The translations under genes and the position numbers were made by a program. From assembly GCF_021107415.1 (NCBI RefSeq), contig NZ_JAIOSW010000327.1, forward strand, positions 1 to 7,056: a stretch of 7,056 nt of DNA, given 5' to 3'. Shown here piece after piece: positions 1 to 6,352 of the stretch; position 1 is the stretch's first letter; every line of letters begins with the position of its first letter. The notes under the pieces are model-generated. The model worked only from the letters and a program-made list of their open reading frames with translations. It searched no databases and was not told the DNA's origin. Source of the stretch: Desulfobacula sp. (GTDB taxonomy: Bacteria > Desulfobacterota > Desulfobacteria > Desulfobacterales > Desulfobacteraceae).

Positions 1-1
1 G

Positions 2-277
2 CCCGCCTTTATTGAGGCATTTGAAAAAATGGCCAATCTTGCCACTAAAACCGGGGTGACAAAAAAAACCATATTAAAAATTGAAACCCCCTTAATCCAT
101 CTTTCAAAAGCACAGATCATTAAAACCGGCGACAAATTAGGAGTGGATTATTCTTTGACCCTCTCCTGCTATGATCCGGATATAAACGGCAGGTCCTGCG
201 GCAGGTGTGATTCTTGTCTTCACAGGATAAAAGGATTTAAAGAAGCAAAAATTTTTGACCCTACGATTTACTTTTAG
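2..277 (+). CDS. queC: 7-cyano-7-deazaguanine synthase QueC, C-terminal part (5' end outside window)
   Basis: QueC converts 7-carboxy-7-deazaguanine, ammonia and ATP to preQ0, a cytoplasmic step in making queuosine for tRNA. The frame is open from base 2, and 91 residues are visible. They begin [19 protein letters not shown], which matches the family's helix before the last domain; the ATG at 29 is therefore internal, not the start. The segment [20 protein letters not shown] followed by [14 protein letters not shown] is typical of QueC. Four zinc-ligand cysteines are present as C-x9-C-x2-C-x2-C (codons at 167, 197, 206, 215), followed by the usual short tail ending DPTIYF. The N-terminal ATP-binding (PP-loop) part is upstream of the window. 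The 3' end overlaps the convergent glcF-like gene by 17 nt. Identification is secure; nothing suggests damage in the visible part. Confidence 0.95.
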   Translation, partial: PAFIEAFEKMANLATKTGVTKKTILKIETPLIHLSKAQIIKTGDKLGVDYSLTLSCYDPDINGRSCGRCDSCLHRIKGFKEAKIFDPTIYF

Positions 278-1715
278 CAAAAAGTGCTTCGCTGAAAATC
301 TCCACGGGATGCTTGACCAAAATTGACTGGTGCTGTTTTGCCAGCATGTCGGATATCTGCATCATACAGGCAGGACAGGAAGTCGCAACAATTGAACATT
401 TGGTATCCATAATATTTTTGGCTTTTTCCTGGCCGATTTTAGATGAAATATCATAATATTGAAGATTAAAACTTCCTCCCATACCGCAGCAGGTGTCGCT
501 GTCTGCCATTTCTTTTAAGGTGTGACCGCAAGCTTGAATAACCCGGCGGGGCTCATTAAATACCCCAAGGGACTTTTTAAGGTGGCAGGGATCATGATAG
601 GTAATTATCTTTTTTGCCCTTTCTTTAGCTGGGTCTTTATCTGGGTCTTTATCCGGCTCTTTATCTGGAATTGCCGAAGACAGGTCAAAGCGTTTTTCCA
701 TCAGCCAACTGATATCCACTGTCTTTTGGGCCAGCGCTTCAATCTGACTTAACAGACTTTTATCCAGATGTTTTAACAACGAGGGCCATAGTTTTATAAT
801 GGTGGATGAACAGGTGGCGCAGGCAGTCACAAGATAGTCAAATTTTTCTTTTGAAAAAAGTTCTACATGGGTTCTGACAAGGGTTTCAAAGGTTTCAAGG
901 TCGCCTGCTGCAATTGCGGGGATGCCGCAACAGCCCTGATGGGAAGGAATAAAAATTTGGGCGTTAAAATGCTTTAATACGTTAACCACGCTGTGGGCAA
1001 TATTCGGGAAGGCTTTATCTATCAGGCAGCCCACAAAAAAAGCTACTTTTACACCTTTCCCTTTTACCCTGTAATCCAGGTCATCAAGACTTGTGTTAAA
1101 GGGTGATTCTTTGAGCGGAACAATATGTCGATGCCGCAGCAGCGGTGAAGCAATCCTGGCACAGGAAGTTCCCTGGGGATTGTCTTGTTTTTTAAAAAAG
1201 ATTTTTTGAAACGGGGTGACCATCCCCATGATGCTATTGAATGTTTCTGGATTGGACAAAATTCTCTTAAATATTATTTTCTTTGGAAACGGCAGCCCGA
1301 GATATTGAGTAATAATAGCCCTTGCCTTTAAAAATATTTCTACAACATTTACATTACTGGGGCAGCCATGGGCACAGGAACCGCAGAGAAGACATCGTCC
1401 AAGCCGTTCATTGACCCCTTTGGCATCATCAAACATCTCATCAATCAATCCATTGATCAGGGCAAGCTTACCCCTTGACACATCTGCTTCTTTCCGGGTC
1501 TGGGCAAACAAAGGGCAATTTGCCTGGCACATCCCGCAACGGGTACACAGGACAAGCTGGTCGGAAAGCTGTCTCACATCACGGGCAAGCCGTTGCATTT
1601 TACTTGTGACCTTCAGGTTACTTGTGGCATTTAGGCTACGTGTGGCCTTCAGGTTACGTGTGGCCTTCAGGTTACGTGTGACCTTCAGGTTACGTGTGAC
1701 CTTCAGGTTATCCAT
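261..1715 (-). CDS. glcF: GlcF-like (Fe-S)-binding oxidoreductase subunit with two 4Fe-4S motifs, two CCG domains and repeat expansions
   Basis: This is probably the electron-transfer subunit of a glycolate/lactate-type 2-hydroxyacid oxidoreductase. Residue numbers here count from the upstream ATG at 1763. Two ferredoxin-type clusters are seen: C73-x2-C76-x2-C79-x3-C83-P and C124-x2-C127-x2-C130-x3-C134-P. Two cysteine-rich (CCG) domains follow: C246...CCG278-280...C315-x2-C318, and C393...CCG425-427...C463-x2-C466. This is the GlcF order; LutA/LldE proteins lack the clusters. No flavoprotein partner (GlcD) is in the window. The start is uncertain. The ATG at 1763 (500 aa) has no Shine-Dalgarno. 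The ATG at 1715 (484 aa), chosen here, overlaps the serB stop by 8 nt and has a weak AGAG. The ATG at 1598 (445 aa) follows GAAGG by 11 nt and gives an N-terminus of normal family length. The region before 1598 is six NLKVTR-like hexapeptides. A second repeat (PDKD type, residues 366-381) sits in the linker between the CCG domains. Confidence 0.85.
   Translation of the reverse strand: MDNLKVTRNLKVTRNLKATRNLKATRSLNATSNLKVTSKMQRLARDVRQLSDQLVLCTRCGMCQANCPLFAQTRKEADVSRGKLALINGLIDEMFDDAKGVNERLGRCLLCGSCAHGCPSNVNVVEIFLKARAIITQYLGLPFPKKIIFKRILSNPETFNSIMGMVTPFQKIFFKKQDNPQGTSCARIASPLLRHRHIVPLKESPFNTSLDDLDYRVKGKGVKVAFFVGCLIDKAFPNIAHSVVNVLKHFNAQIFIPSHQGCCGIPAIAAGDLETFETLVRTHVELFSKEKFDYLVTACATCSSTIIKLWPSLLKHLDKSLLSQIEALAQKTVDISWLMEKRFDLSSAIPDKEPDKDPDKDPAKERAKKIITYHDPCHLKKSLGVFNEPRRVIQACGHTLKEMADSDTCCGMGGSFNLQYYDISSKIGQEKAKNIMDTKCSIVATSCPACMMQISDMLAKQHQSILVKHPVEIFSEALFAKSKS
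622..669. repeat. 12-bp x 4 coding tandem repeat in the glcF-like gene
   Basis: Four adjacent 12-bp units on the + strand read TCTTTAGCTGGG, TCTTTATCTGGG, TCTTTATCCGGC and TCTTTATCTGGA. On the coding (minus) strand they give [12 protein letters not shown] and PDKE (residues 366-381 counted from the ATG at 1763), a charged linker between the two CCG domains. The unit length is a multiple of three, so gain or loss of a unit keeps the frame. Units differ by one to three bases, consistent with local duplication followed by drift. Confidence 0.9.
1603..1710. repeat. 18-bp x 6 tandem repeat at the serB/glcF junction, coding for NLKVTR-like hexapeptides
   Basis: Six units of exactly 18 bp fill the interval. 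The + strand consensus is CGTGTGACCTTCAGGTTA; on the coding strand it is TAACCTGAAGGTCACACG. Units at 1675-1692 and 1693-1710 are identical, and units at 1639-1656 and 1657-1674 are identical to each other with one change from the first pair. The units at 1621-1638 and 1603-1620 are more diverged or begin CTTGTG. Only one coding-strand frame is open ([36 protein letters not shown]); the other two meet TAA or TGA in nearly every unit. The first TAA is the serB stop codon. Most units carry GAAGG, which resembles a Shine-Dalgarno sequence. Confidence 0.95.
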
Positions 1716-2955
1716 ATGAATACTCTGTTGCCTGCCGTACTTCCTGTTTAATCTCTCTTTCATGAAGGCCGATCAGGTATAAAAGCCCATCCAGGCCAAC
1801 ACTTGAAATGGCATTGGACGCTCTCTGCCGGACAACGGGTTTGGCATTAAAGGCAACGCCTAAGCCTGCAATACTGATCATAGGTAGATCATTGGCGCCG
1901 TCTCCGACAGCAATGGTCTGTTCAAGGGCAATATTCTCTCTTTGGGCAATCTGCCTGAGTAATATTGCTTTTTTCTTGCCATCTATAATATCACTGACGA
2001 CATTTCCGGTCACCACACCATTTTCAATATCCAGTTCATTGGCATACATATAATCAAACCCAAGCTGTTCCTTTAAATAGTCCCCCACAAAGGTAAATCC
2101 CCCGGACAGGATACCCAGCTTATACCCCAGGCCTTTCAGGGTCTTGGTAACCAGATCCGCTCCTTCGGTCAAAGGCAGGTCTCTTGATATTTTTCCCAGC
2201 TGCTCCTCTTTTATCCCTTTTAAAAGGGCCACTCTTTTTCCAAAGATTTCTTTAAAATCTATCTCCCCTCTCATGGCAGCTTCGGTAATTTTATCCACCT
2301 GCTCTCCAACACCGGCCAGCTTGGCCAGTTCAACAATCACTTCACCCTGAATCAATGTTGAATCCATATCAAAGACAACCAGCTTCCTGTTTTTCCTGTA
2401 AATATTATCCACATGAAATGAAATATCAATCCCGGCTTTTTGGGAAATCTCCATAAATTTTCTTCGCATATCAAGAATATTTAAAGGGGTTCCACTGACG
2501 GAAAGCTGTACGCTTGCCCTGGGATTATCCTGGGATTTTTTAAGGGAAATCCTTCCTGTCAGACGTGTAATGCTGTCAATATTCAAATGATTTGCTGCTA
2601 TAATGGATGCCACCGCAGAAATCTGATGGGCTGTCAGCGTTCTGCCAAGAAGGGTGATGATTCTTCTCTCTTTTCCCTGGGCGTGGACCCATTTTTCATA
2701 ATTTTCAGAGTCAATCGGTTTAATATCTATCTTAAGCCCCATGTTGTGACCCTCAAACAACATATCCTTGAAGATTGAAGAAAAATCTTTTGAATTGGGA
2801 ATTTCAGCCAAAATCCCAAGGGAAATATGCTCATGGATTACGGCCTGGCCGATATCCAGGATATTGACATCGTATTCAGCCAGAATCCCTGTAAACTTTG
2901 CATCAAGCCCTTTTCTGTCCCTGCCGGTAATATTGATCAATACAACGTCACTCAT
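1708..2955 (-). CDS. serB: Phosphoserine phosphatase SerB with tandem N-terminal ACT domains
   Basis: SerB hydrolyses L-phosphoserine to L-serine, the last step of the phosphorylated serine pathway, in the cytoplasm. The 415-residue protein has two ACT-type regulatory domains (about residues 4-80 and 98-180; the first begins VVLINITGRDRKGLD) and a HAD-superfamily catalytic domain. HAD motif I is D196-M-D198-S-T with E205 after it. Motif II is S284-G-G. The motif III lysine lies in DGKKKA (325-330). Motif IV is G351-DGAND. All catalytic residues are present. The start at 2955 is supported by GAAGGA eight bases upstream and by the ACT domain beginning at once. ACT domains commonly bind amino acids, so feedback by serine is plausible but not shown. 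The final residues after GLHE are an extra tail that overlaps the possible upstream starts of the glcF-like gene. serB is the first gene of a two-gene minus-strand unit. Confidence 0.96.
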   Translation of the reverse strand: MSDVVLINITGRDRKGLDAKFTGILAEYDVNILDIGQAVIHEHISLGILAEIPNSKDFSSIFKDMLFEGHNMGLKIDIKPIDSENYEKWVHAQGKERRIITLLGRTLTAHQISAVASIIAANHLNIDSITRLTGRISLKKSQDNPRASVQLSVSGTPLNILDMRRKFMEISQKAGIDISFHVDNIYRKNRKLVVFDMDSTLIQGEVIVELAKLAGVGEQVDKITEAAMRGEIDFKEIFGKRVALLKGIKEEQLGKISRDLPLTEGADLVTKTLKGLGYKLGILSGGFTFVGDYLKEQLGFDYMYANELDIENGVVTGNVVSDIIDGKKKAILLRQIAQRENIALEQTIAVGDGANDLPMISIAGLGVAFNAKPVVRQRASNAISSVGLDGLLYLIGLHEREIKQEVRQATEYSYG

Positions 2956-2994
2956 TGCCCATATCCTTCAATTCTTTTATAAATATTTTAAGCA

Positions 2995-3024
2995 CTTATA
3001 TCTTTGGTCGGCAATGGTTTGCAA
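2995..3024 (-). promoter_or_regulatory. Possible serB promoter (weak)
   Basis: On the minus strand TTGCAA (3024-3019) lies 18 bp from TATAAG (3000-2995), matching 4/6 and 5/6 of the sigma-70 consensus, about 40 bp before the serB start. A second pairing, TTGCCG with TAAAAT, overlaps it and scores about as well, so the exact site is uncertain. Some promoter is expected here because the flanking genes diverge. Confidence 0.35.
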
Positions 3025-3050
3025 GCAATTAAAAATTTTATTAAATAACT

Positions 3051-3079
3051 TTGCCATGGGCCTGAAATTTTGAGATAAT
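3051..3079 (+). promoter_or_regulatory. Sigma-70-type promoter for the solute-binding protein gene
   Basis: TTGCCA (3051-3056) and GATAAT (3074-3079) are separated by exactly 17 bp, each matching five of six consensus bases. The expected start of transcription near 3086 leaves a leader of about 20 nt containing AAAAGG just before the ATG at 3107. No clear operator palindrome or riboswitch is visible in the short 2956-3106 intergenic region. Confidence 0.65.
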
Positions 3080-3106
3080 ACAAAAACAATTTTTAAAAGG
3101 CTGCCA

Positions 3107-3868
3107 ATGAAAAAGAGTATTAAAAAAATATTTTTCTGTGCCCTGTTTCTCATTTTATCCGTTTGCCATGCCAATGCTGAACAAATGCTGACAATTGTCA
3201 GGGGTCAGGATTTCCCCCCCTACCATTATCTGGACAAAAATGGTGTCGAACAGGGCTTTATTATTGAAATCATCATCGAGACTGCAAATCTTTTGGACAT
3301 CAGTATCTCTTTTAAACAATACCCGTGGTCCAGATGTATCAATATGGTAAAAAAAGGATATGTTGATGCCATGATGAATCTTTTTAAAACAAAAAACCGA
3401 AAAACATTCATGCATTTTTCCAACAATATACTAGCCCATGAAACCAATACCCTTTTTACCTTAAAAACAATAGATCTTCCTTATTCAGGTGATATTAAAA
3501 CCATCATCCCTTATAAAATCGGAACCATTCGAAACTATAGCTATGGAAAACGGTTTGATGCTGTGAATTTTCCTCTAAACTATCAATTGGAAACTGAAAA
3601 AGAATTAATCAAAAGTCTTATCAATAACAGATGTAATGTGATTGTGGGAAACAAGCTTGCCGTCCGGATACTTTTAGACCAAATGGAACTTGATGATCAG
3701 ATCAAACCTTTAAGCCCTGATATTTCCAAAGATCCGTTATATATTGGATTTTCAAAAATCAGAGGCCATAAAGCACTTTCAAATACCTTTTCCAAAAAAT
3801 TAAAACAATTCAAAATATCTGAAAAATATCAAAAAATAATTCAAAAATATTCATTGGAAAACCATTGA
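3107..3868 (+). CDS. Secreted family-3 solute-binding protein (SBP_bac_3-like), orphan
   Basis: A 253-residue periplasmic binding protein of the amino-acid-type (SBP_bac_3) fold. The N-terminus is a classic signal peptide: KKSIKK, a hydrophobic core at about 8-20, and an AxA site at A22-N-A24, so the mature protein would start near E25. The C20 context (LSVC) is a poor lipobox, so it is unlikely to be a lipoprotein. Family signs are QDFPPYHYLDKNGVEQGF (34-51), PWSRCINMVKKGYVDAMMN (73-91) and YKIGTIRNYSYGKRF (136-150), the region that contacts ligand in the family. The ligand cannot be read from sequence. AAAAGG sits seven bases before the ATG. No permease or ATPase gene is adjacent, so it stands alone between two minus-strand operons. 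Such orphans either feed a distant transporter or act as sensors. The gene is more AT-rich than its neighbours (one 60-base stretch near the 3' end is about 15% GC), which may reflect transfer. Confidence 0.85.
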   Translation: MKKSIKKIFFCALFLILSVCHANAEQMLTIVRGQDFPPYHYLDKNGVEQGFIIEIIIETANLLDISISFKQYPWSRCINMVKKGYVDAMMNLFKTKNRKTFMHFSNNILAHETNTLFTLKTIDLPYSGDIKTIIPYKIGTIRNYSYGKRFDAVNFPLNYQLETEKELIKSLINNRCNVIVGNKLAVRILLDQMELDDQIKPLSPDISKDPLYIGFSKIRGHKALSNTFSKKLKQFKISEKYQKIIQKYSLENH

Positions 3869-3902
3869 ATTATTGACAAATTAATATTTTGGATATGGGC
3901 TT

Positions 3903-5075
3903 TCATTGCTTTTTCACTCCAAAAATCAGACCGGAAGAAATAAGATAAAACACTCCAAACAAGCTGAACACAATTTTAAAATTTGAACCACTTATGTCAA
4001 GAATCATCCCGGACAGCCAAGGGCCCAAAAATCCTGCAAAAAACCCATATGCCGTAAATACCAGTCCGAAAACTTTTCCAAAATTTTCAAGCCCGAAAAC
4101 CTCGGTCACCAATGGGGCGGAAACAGTAAAAAGCGCTCCAAAGGCAAGTCCGATAAAGCAGGCTAAAATGCTGATGATATAAAGATTGGTAAACTGCGGC
4201 ATTAAAAAATAGGCAAGAGAGGCCATTAAAAAAACCGTCATCAATATTTTTTGTTTGGAATAAATATCCGACAGTCTGCCGCAAACCAGGCGGCCAATCC
4301 CGTTTAACACATTAAAACCGGTCAATATATAGACATATTGTGTGATACCATACCCCAGAGATGTCCCCAAAGAAGAAGCAAGAACGATTAAAGAAATGCC
4401 GGCTGCCCCGGATAAAGCCCACACAAACCAGAGAAACCAGAAAGATGACATTCTTAATGTTTTTTTCACTGACATAGTTGATAATTGTTGTTTTTCCGTA
4501 TCCTTGGCATCACCCGGAATCCTTATGAGCAAGGCAAATGATGTACCCAGAATAATGGAAACGACTGCTGCAAAATTGGACGTAAACACATAGCCTTTTG
4601 AAACCAGTAGATATGTAAATATCGGCGACATGACAGCGGCAGAGCCCCCAAAGTTCAAATTAAAAAGACCGGTCACCACCCCTTTATTTTTTGGGAACAA
4701 TTTTTGAAAAACGGTGAGACATGGGATATAAACGAATCCACAGAAAAAGCCTTCAATAAAAGCCCAGATATAAACGTGTTCAATGGTGCTTGCCTGCCCG
4801 ACAAAGATCATGGCAAGAGAGCCGATAAGGCTGCCGGCAAAAATAATAAACCGGCTGGGTATTTTTTCCTGCAGTTTTCCTGCCAGAACCATTGAAAAAC
4901 CAGTACCTGCCAGGATAAAAAACATTAACCTGCCAATTTGCGCCTTATTCACACCAAAAAGCATCTGCCATTCCGATGCCATGACACCGGGAAAACCAAA
5001 GACAAAGGCTCCCGGGAAAAAAATCGTTAAGCATCCGAATATGAGAATTATTTTTTTATTTGCAAGGAAAGGCAT
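3903..5075 (-). CDS. MFS transporter, OFA/monocarboxylate-carrier-like
   Basis: A 390-residue inner-membrane carrier of the major facilitator superfamily with about 12 hydrophobic segments and a hydrophilic central loop near residues 186-208. MFS motif A is seen after TM2 (GKLQEKIPSR, 66-75) and its counterpart in the second half (GRLVCGRLSDIYSKQK, 261-276). The phrase FGLENFGKVFGLVFTAYGFF (327-346), followed by AGFLGPWLSGMILD, resembles oxalate/formate antiporter (OFA) and monocarboxylate carriers. A small organic anion is therefore a fair guess, but the substrate is not determined. The start overlaps the 3' end of cca by 28 nt and has no clear Shine-Dalgarno, so translation probably depends on coupling to cca. 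It is the last visible gene of the ubiA-cca-MFS unit and faces the solute-binding protein gene tail to tail across 34 bp. Confidence 0.85.
   Translation of the reverse strand: MPFLANKKIILIFGCLTIFFPGAFVFGFPGVMASEWQMLFGVNKAQIGRLMFFILAGTGFSMVLAGKLQEKIPSRFIIFAGSLIGSLAMIFVGQASTIEHVYIWAFIEGFFCGFVYIPCLTVFQKLFPKNKGVVTGLFNLNFGGSAAVMSPIFTYLLVSKGYVFTSNFAAVVSIILGTSFALLIRIPGDAKDTEKQQLSTMSVKKTLRMSSFWFLWFVWALSGAAGISLIVLASSLGTSLGYGITQYVYILTGFNVLNGIGRLVCGRLSDIYSKQKILMTVFLMASLAYFLMPQFTNLYIISILACFIGLAFGALFTVSAPLVTEVFGLENFGKVFGLVFTAYGFFAGFLGPWLSGMILDISGSNFKIVFSLFGVFYLISSGLIFGVKKQ
5048..5057 (-). other. A_AAA_AAA heptamer abutting the cca stop codon (possible -1 slippery site)
   Basis: In the cca frame the last codons are ATA AAA AAA TAA, so the seven A residues (5057 to 5051) form a canonical X_XXY_YYZ heptamer in the correct phase. 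A -1 slip would bypass the stop and continue exactly in the MFS frame (ATA ATT CTC...). No upstream Shine-Dalgarno-like stimulator is visible. The nearest GC-rich hairpin (CCGGGA pairing with TCCCGG) begins about 30 nt downstream, too far to be a usual stimulator. It may be chance in A-rich DNA. Confidence 0.25.
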
Positions 5076-6352
5076 AGCTTTTTTAGATCATCATAATTAT
5101 TCAGTTTAGGATCATCCAACACCTTTTCAAACAGCCTTTGCTTAATCTTACCGATCTCAGGGCCGGAAGTAATACCAAGTATCCGGATAATATCTTTCCC
5201 ATTAATCTCAAGATGGTTCATCCGAAAACTTGATTTTTCAGCCATCTCATTGAACAATTTTTTTAATCTAAGCCGAATTTCAGAAATAGTATAGGGTCTT
5301 TTGGCCAGATTCCCTTTTTTATCCGCAATTCTCATCCTCATGAAATCCGAGTAATCAAGATCATATTTATCCAGCATTGCCAGCAGCCTTCTGGCGGCTT
5401 TCGGCGTTGTTCGGTCTGTCAACGGCCGCATGTGAGCTTTTATCAAAGAGGTGATATAGGCAATATCCTTAACAGAAAATCTTAATGTTGTAAGATCATG
5501 AACCACAGCCCGGGTATGATTCTCATGCCCTGCAAATGTCAACTTGCCCTCAGTTGTTTTTGCAGCATCAAATTTGCCGACATCATGTAAAAAACCTGCC
5601 AGCCTTAAAACCGGGAAACGGGGCGATAAAGCATCGCCCACCAGCATGCTGTGATCAAATACCGTCTCTCCATGATAGGAACCGCCATCAAGGTCGTGGC
5701 AGCGATCAAGGCTTGGGAAAATTTTATTCAACAGCCCTGTCTTTTTTAATGCCTTGAAAAACAAAGAGGGCTTCTCCAAGGCCATTGCTTTCATAATTTC
5801 ATGATGGATTCTCTCTTTAGCAACATTATCCAGCGAATCTTTAGAGGCAAGGATAAGCTCAAGAGAAGATAAGGAGAAATCCCCGTCGATCAAGGCCACA
5901 AACCGGCAGGCCCGGATCATTCTAACGGGATCTTCCTGAATTCTTTTTTCAGGATCTTTTGTAAATCTTATAATGGCATCTTCAAGGTCTTTTCTTCCGT
6001 TAAAGGGATCAATGATTTTTTTTGACAGGGGATCATAGGCCATGGCATTGATGGTAAAATCTCTTTTGGCCAGATCTGATTCAGGAAAATTGAAGATATC
6101 AAATTTTGTCCGGCCCGAAGAAATTTCAACACCATTCACAATACAAATGGGAAATGCTTTTCCAACCATTTTAACTTTTTGATCTGGGAAAATACTCTGT
6201 ATCTCTTTTATTGATGCCTGGGTTAAAATATCAAAATCATCCGGTGTTCTCTGCAGCATGATATCCCTGACAGCGCCGCCGACGATATAGGCCTGGAACC
6301 CATTTTTCTTAAAGGTGTCTAAAATAAATCGGATGGTCTCTCTGGTTTTCAT
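5048..6352 (-). CDS. cca: tRNA nucleotidyltransferase (CCA-adding enzyme family, class II) with HD domain
   Basis: Adds all or part of the 3'-terminal CCA to tRNA in the cytoplasm. The 434-residue protein has the class II nucleotidyltransferase head: G25-GAVRD, metal ligands D39-F-D41, motif B KRDFTINAMAYD (96-107), DPFNGRKDL (115-123) and the base-selecting motif E140-DPVR144. A helical RNA-binding part and an HD-type domain follow (HDVGK 256-260, with other histidines near 228, 234 and 276). E. coli Cca also carries an HD domain with phosphohydrolase activity. Some bacteria split the job between CC-adding and A-adding enzymes of the same family, and sequence reading alone does not exclude that here. 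The ATG shares ATGA with the stop of the upstream prenyltransferase gene, and AGGG lies about nine bases before it. The 3' end overlaps the MFS gene by 28 nt, so the three genes look co-translated. Confidence 0.93.
   Translation of the reverse strand: MKTRETIRFILDTFKKNGFQAYIVGGAVRDIMLQRTPDDFDILTQASIKEIQSIFPDQKVKMVGKAFPICIVNGVEISSGRTKFDIFNFPESDLAKRDFTINAMAYDPLSKKIIDPFNGRKDLEDAIIRFTKDPEKRIQEDPVRMIRACRFVALIDGDFSLSSLELILASKDSLDNVAKERIHHEIMKAMALEKPSLFFKALKKTGLLNKIFPSLDRCHDLDGGSYHGETVFDHSMLVGDALSPRFPVLRLAGFLHDVGKFDAAKTTEGKLTFAGHENHTRAVVHDLTTLRFSVKDIAYITSLIKAHMRPLTDRTTPKAARRLLAMLDKYDLDYSDFMRMRIADKKGNLAKRPYTISEIRLRLKKLFNEMAEKSSFRMNHLEINGKDIIRILGITSGPEIGKIKQRLFEKVLDDPKLNNYDDLKKLCLSLQIKK

Noticed and set aside
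188..203. GC-rich near-palindrome in queC (GCAGGTCCTGC) as a hairpin or operator
   Set aside because: The loop would be one base, and it is fully explained by the conserved cysteine-rich coding segment.
244..258. Symmetric GCAAAAATTTTTG near the queC/glcF 3' ends as a bidirectional terminator
   Set aside because: It is a simple A/T palindrome with no loop and no GC stem, within the queC coding sequence.
622..669. Short repeats considered as a CRISPR array or regulatory iterons (also the 1603-1710 array)
   Set aside because: Units are directly adjacent with no spacers, have lengths that are multiples of three, and lie in frame within a coding region, so they are coding minisatellites.
1411..1719. 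Open + strand frame of about 100 codons across the repeat (RVAFRL-type repeats)
   Set aside because: It lies antisense to the glcF-like gene, has no homology I recognise, and stays open only because the 18-bp repeat has no stop in that frame.
2977..3174. Minus-strand open frame of 65 codons across the serB/solute-binding intergenic region
   Set aside because: It runs antisense through the clear signal peptide of the solute-binding protein and across its promoter, with no recognisable protein features.
3852..3867. Inverted repeat CATTGGAAAACCATTG at the end of the solute-binding protein gene, as a terminator for the MFS transcript (minus strand)
   Set aside because: The stem is only six pairs with one internal mismatch, is not GC-rich, and is followed on the minus strand by AATATTTTT rather than a clean T tract. 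It also lies inside coding sequence.
5007..5020. CCCGGG-containing hairpin downstream of the A7 run as a frameshift stimulator
   Set aside because: It starts about 30 nt after the heptamer with a six-pair stem and a long loop, which does not fit the usual 5-9 nt spacing.
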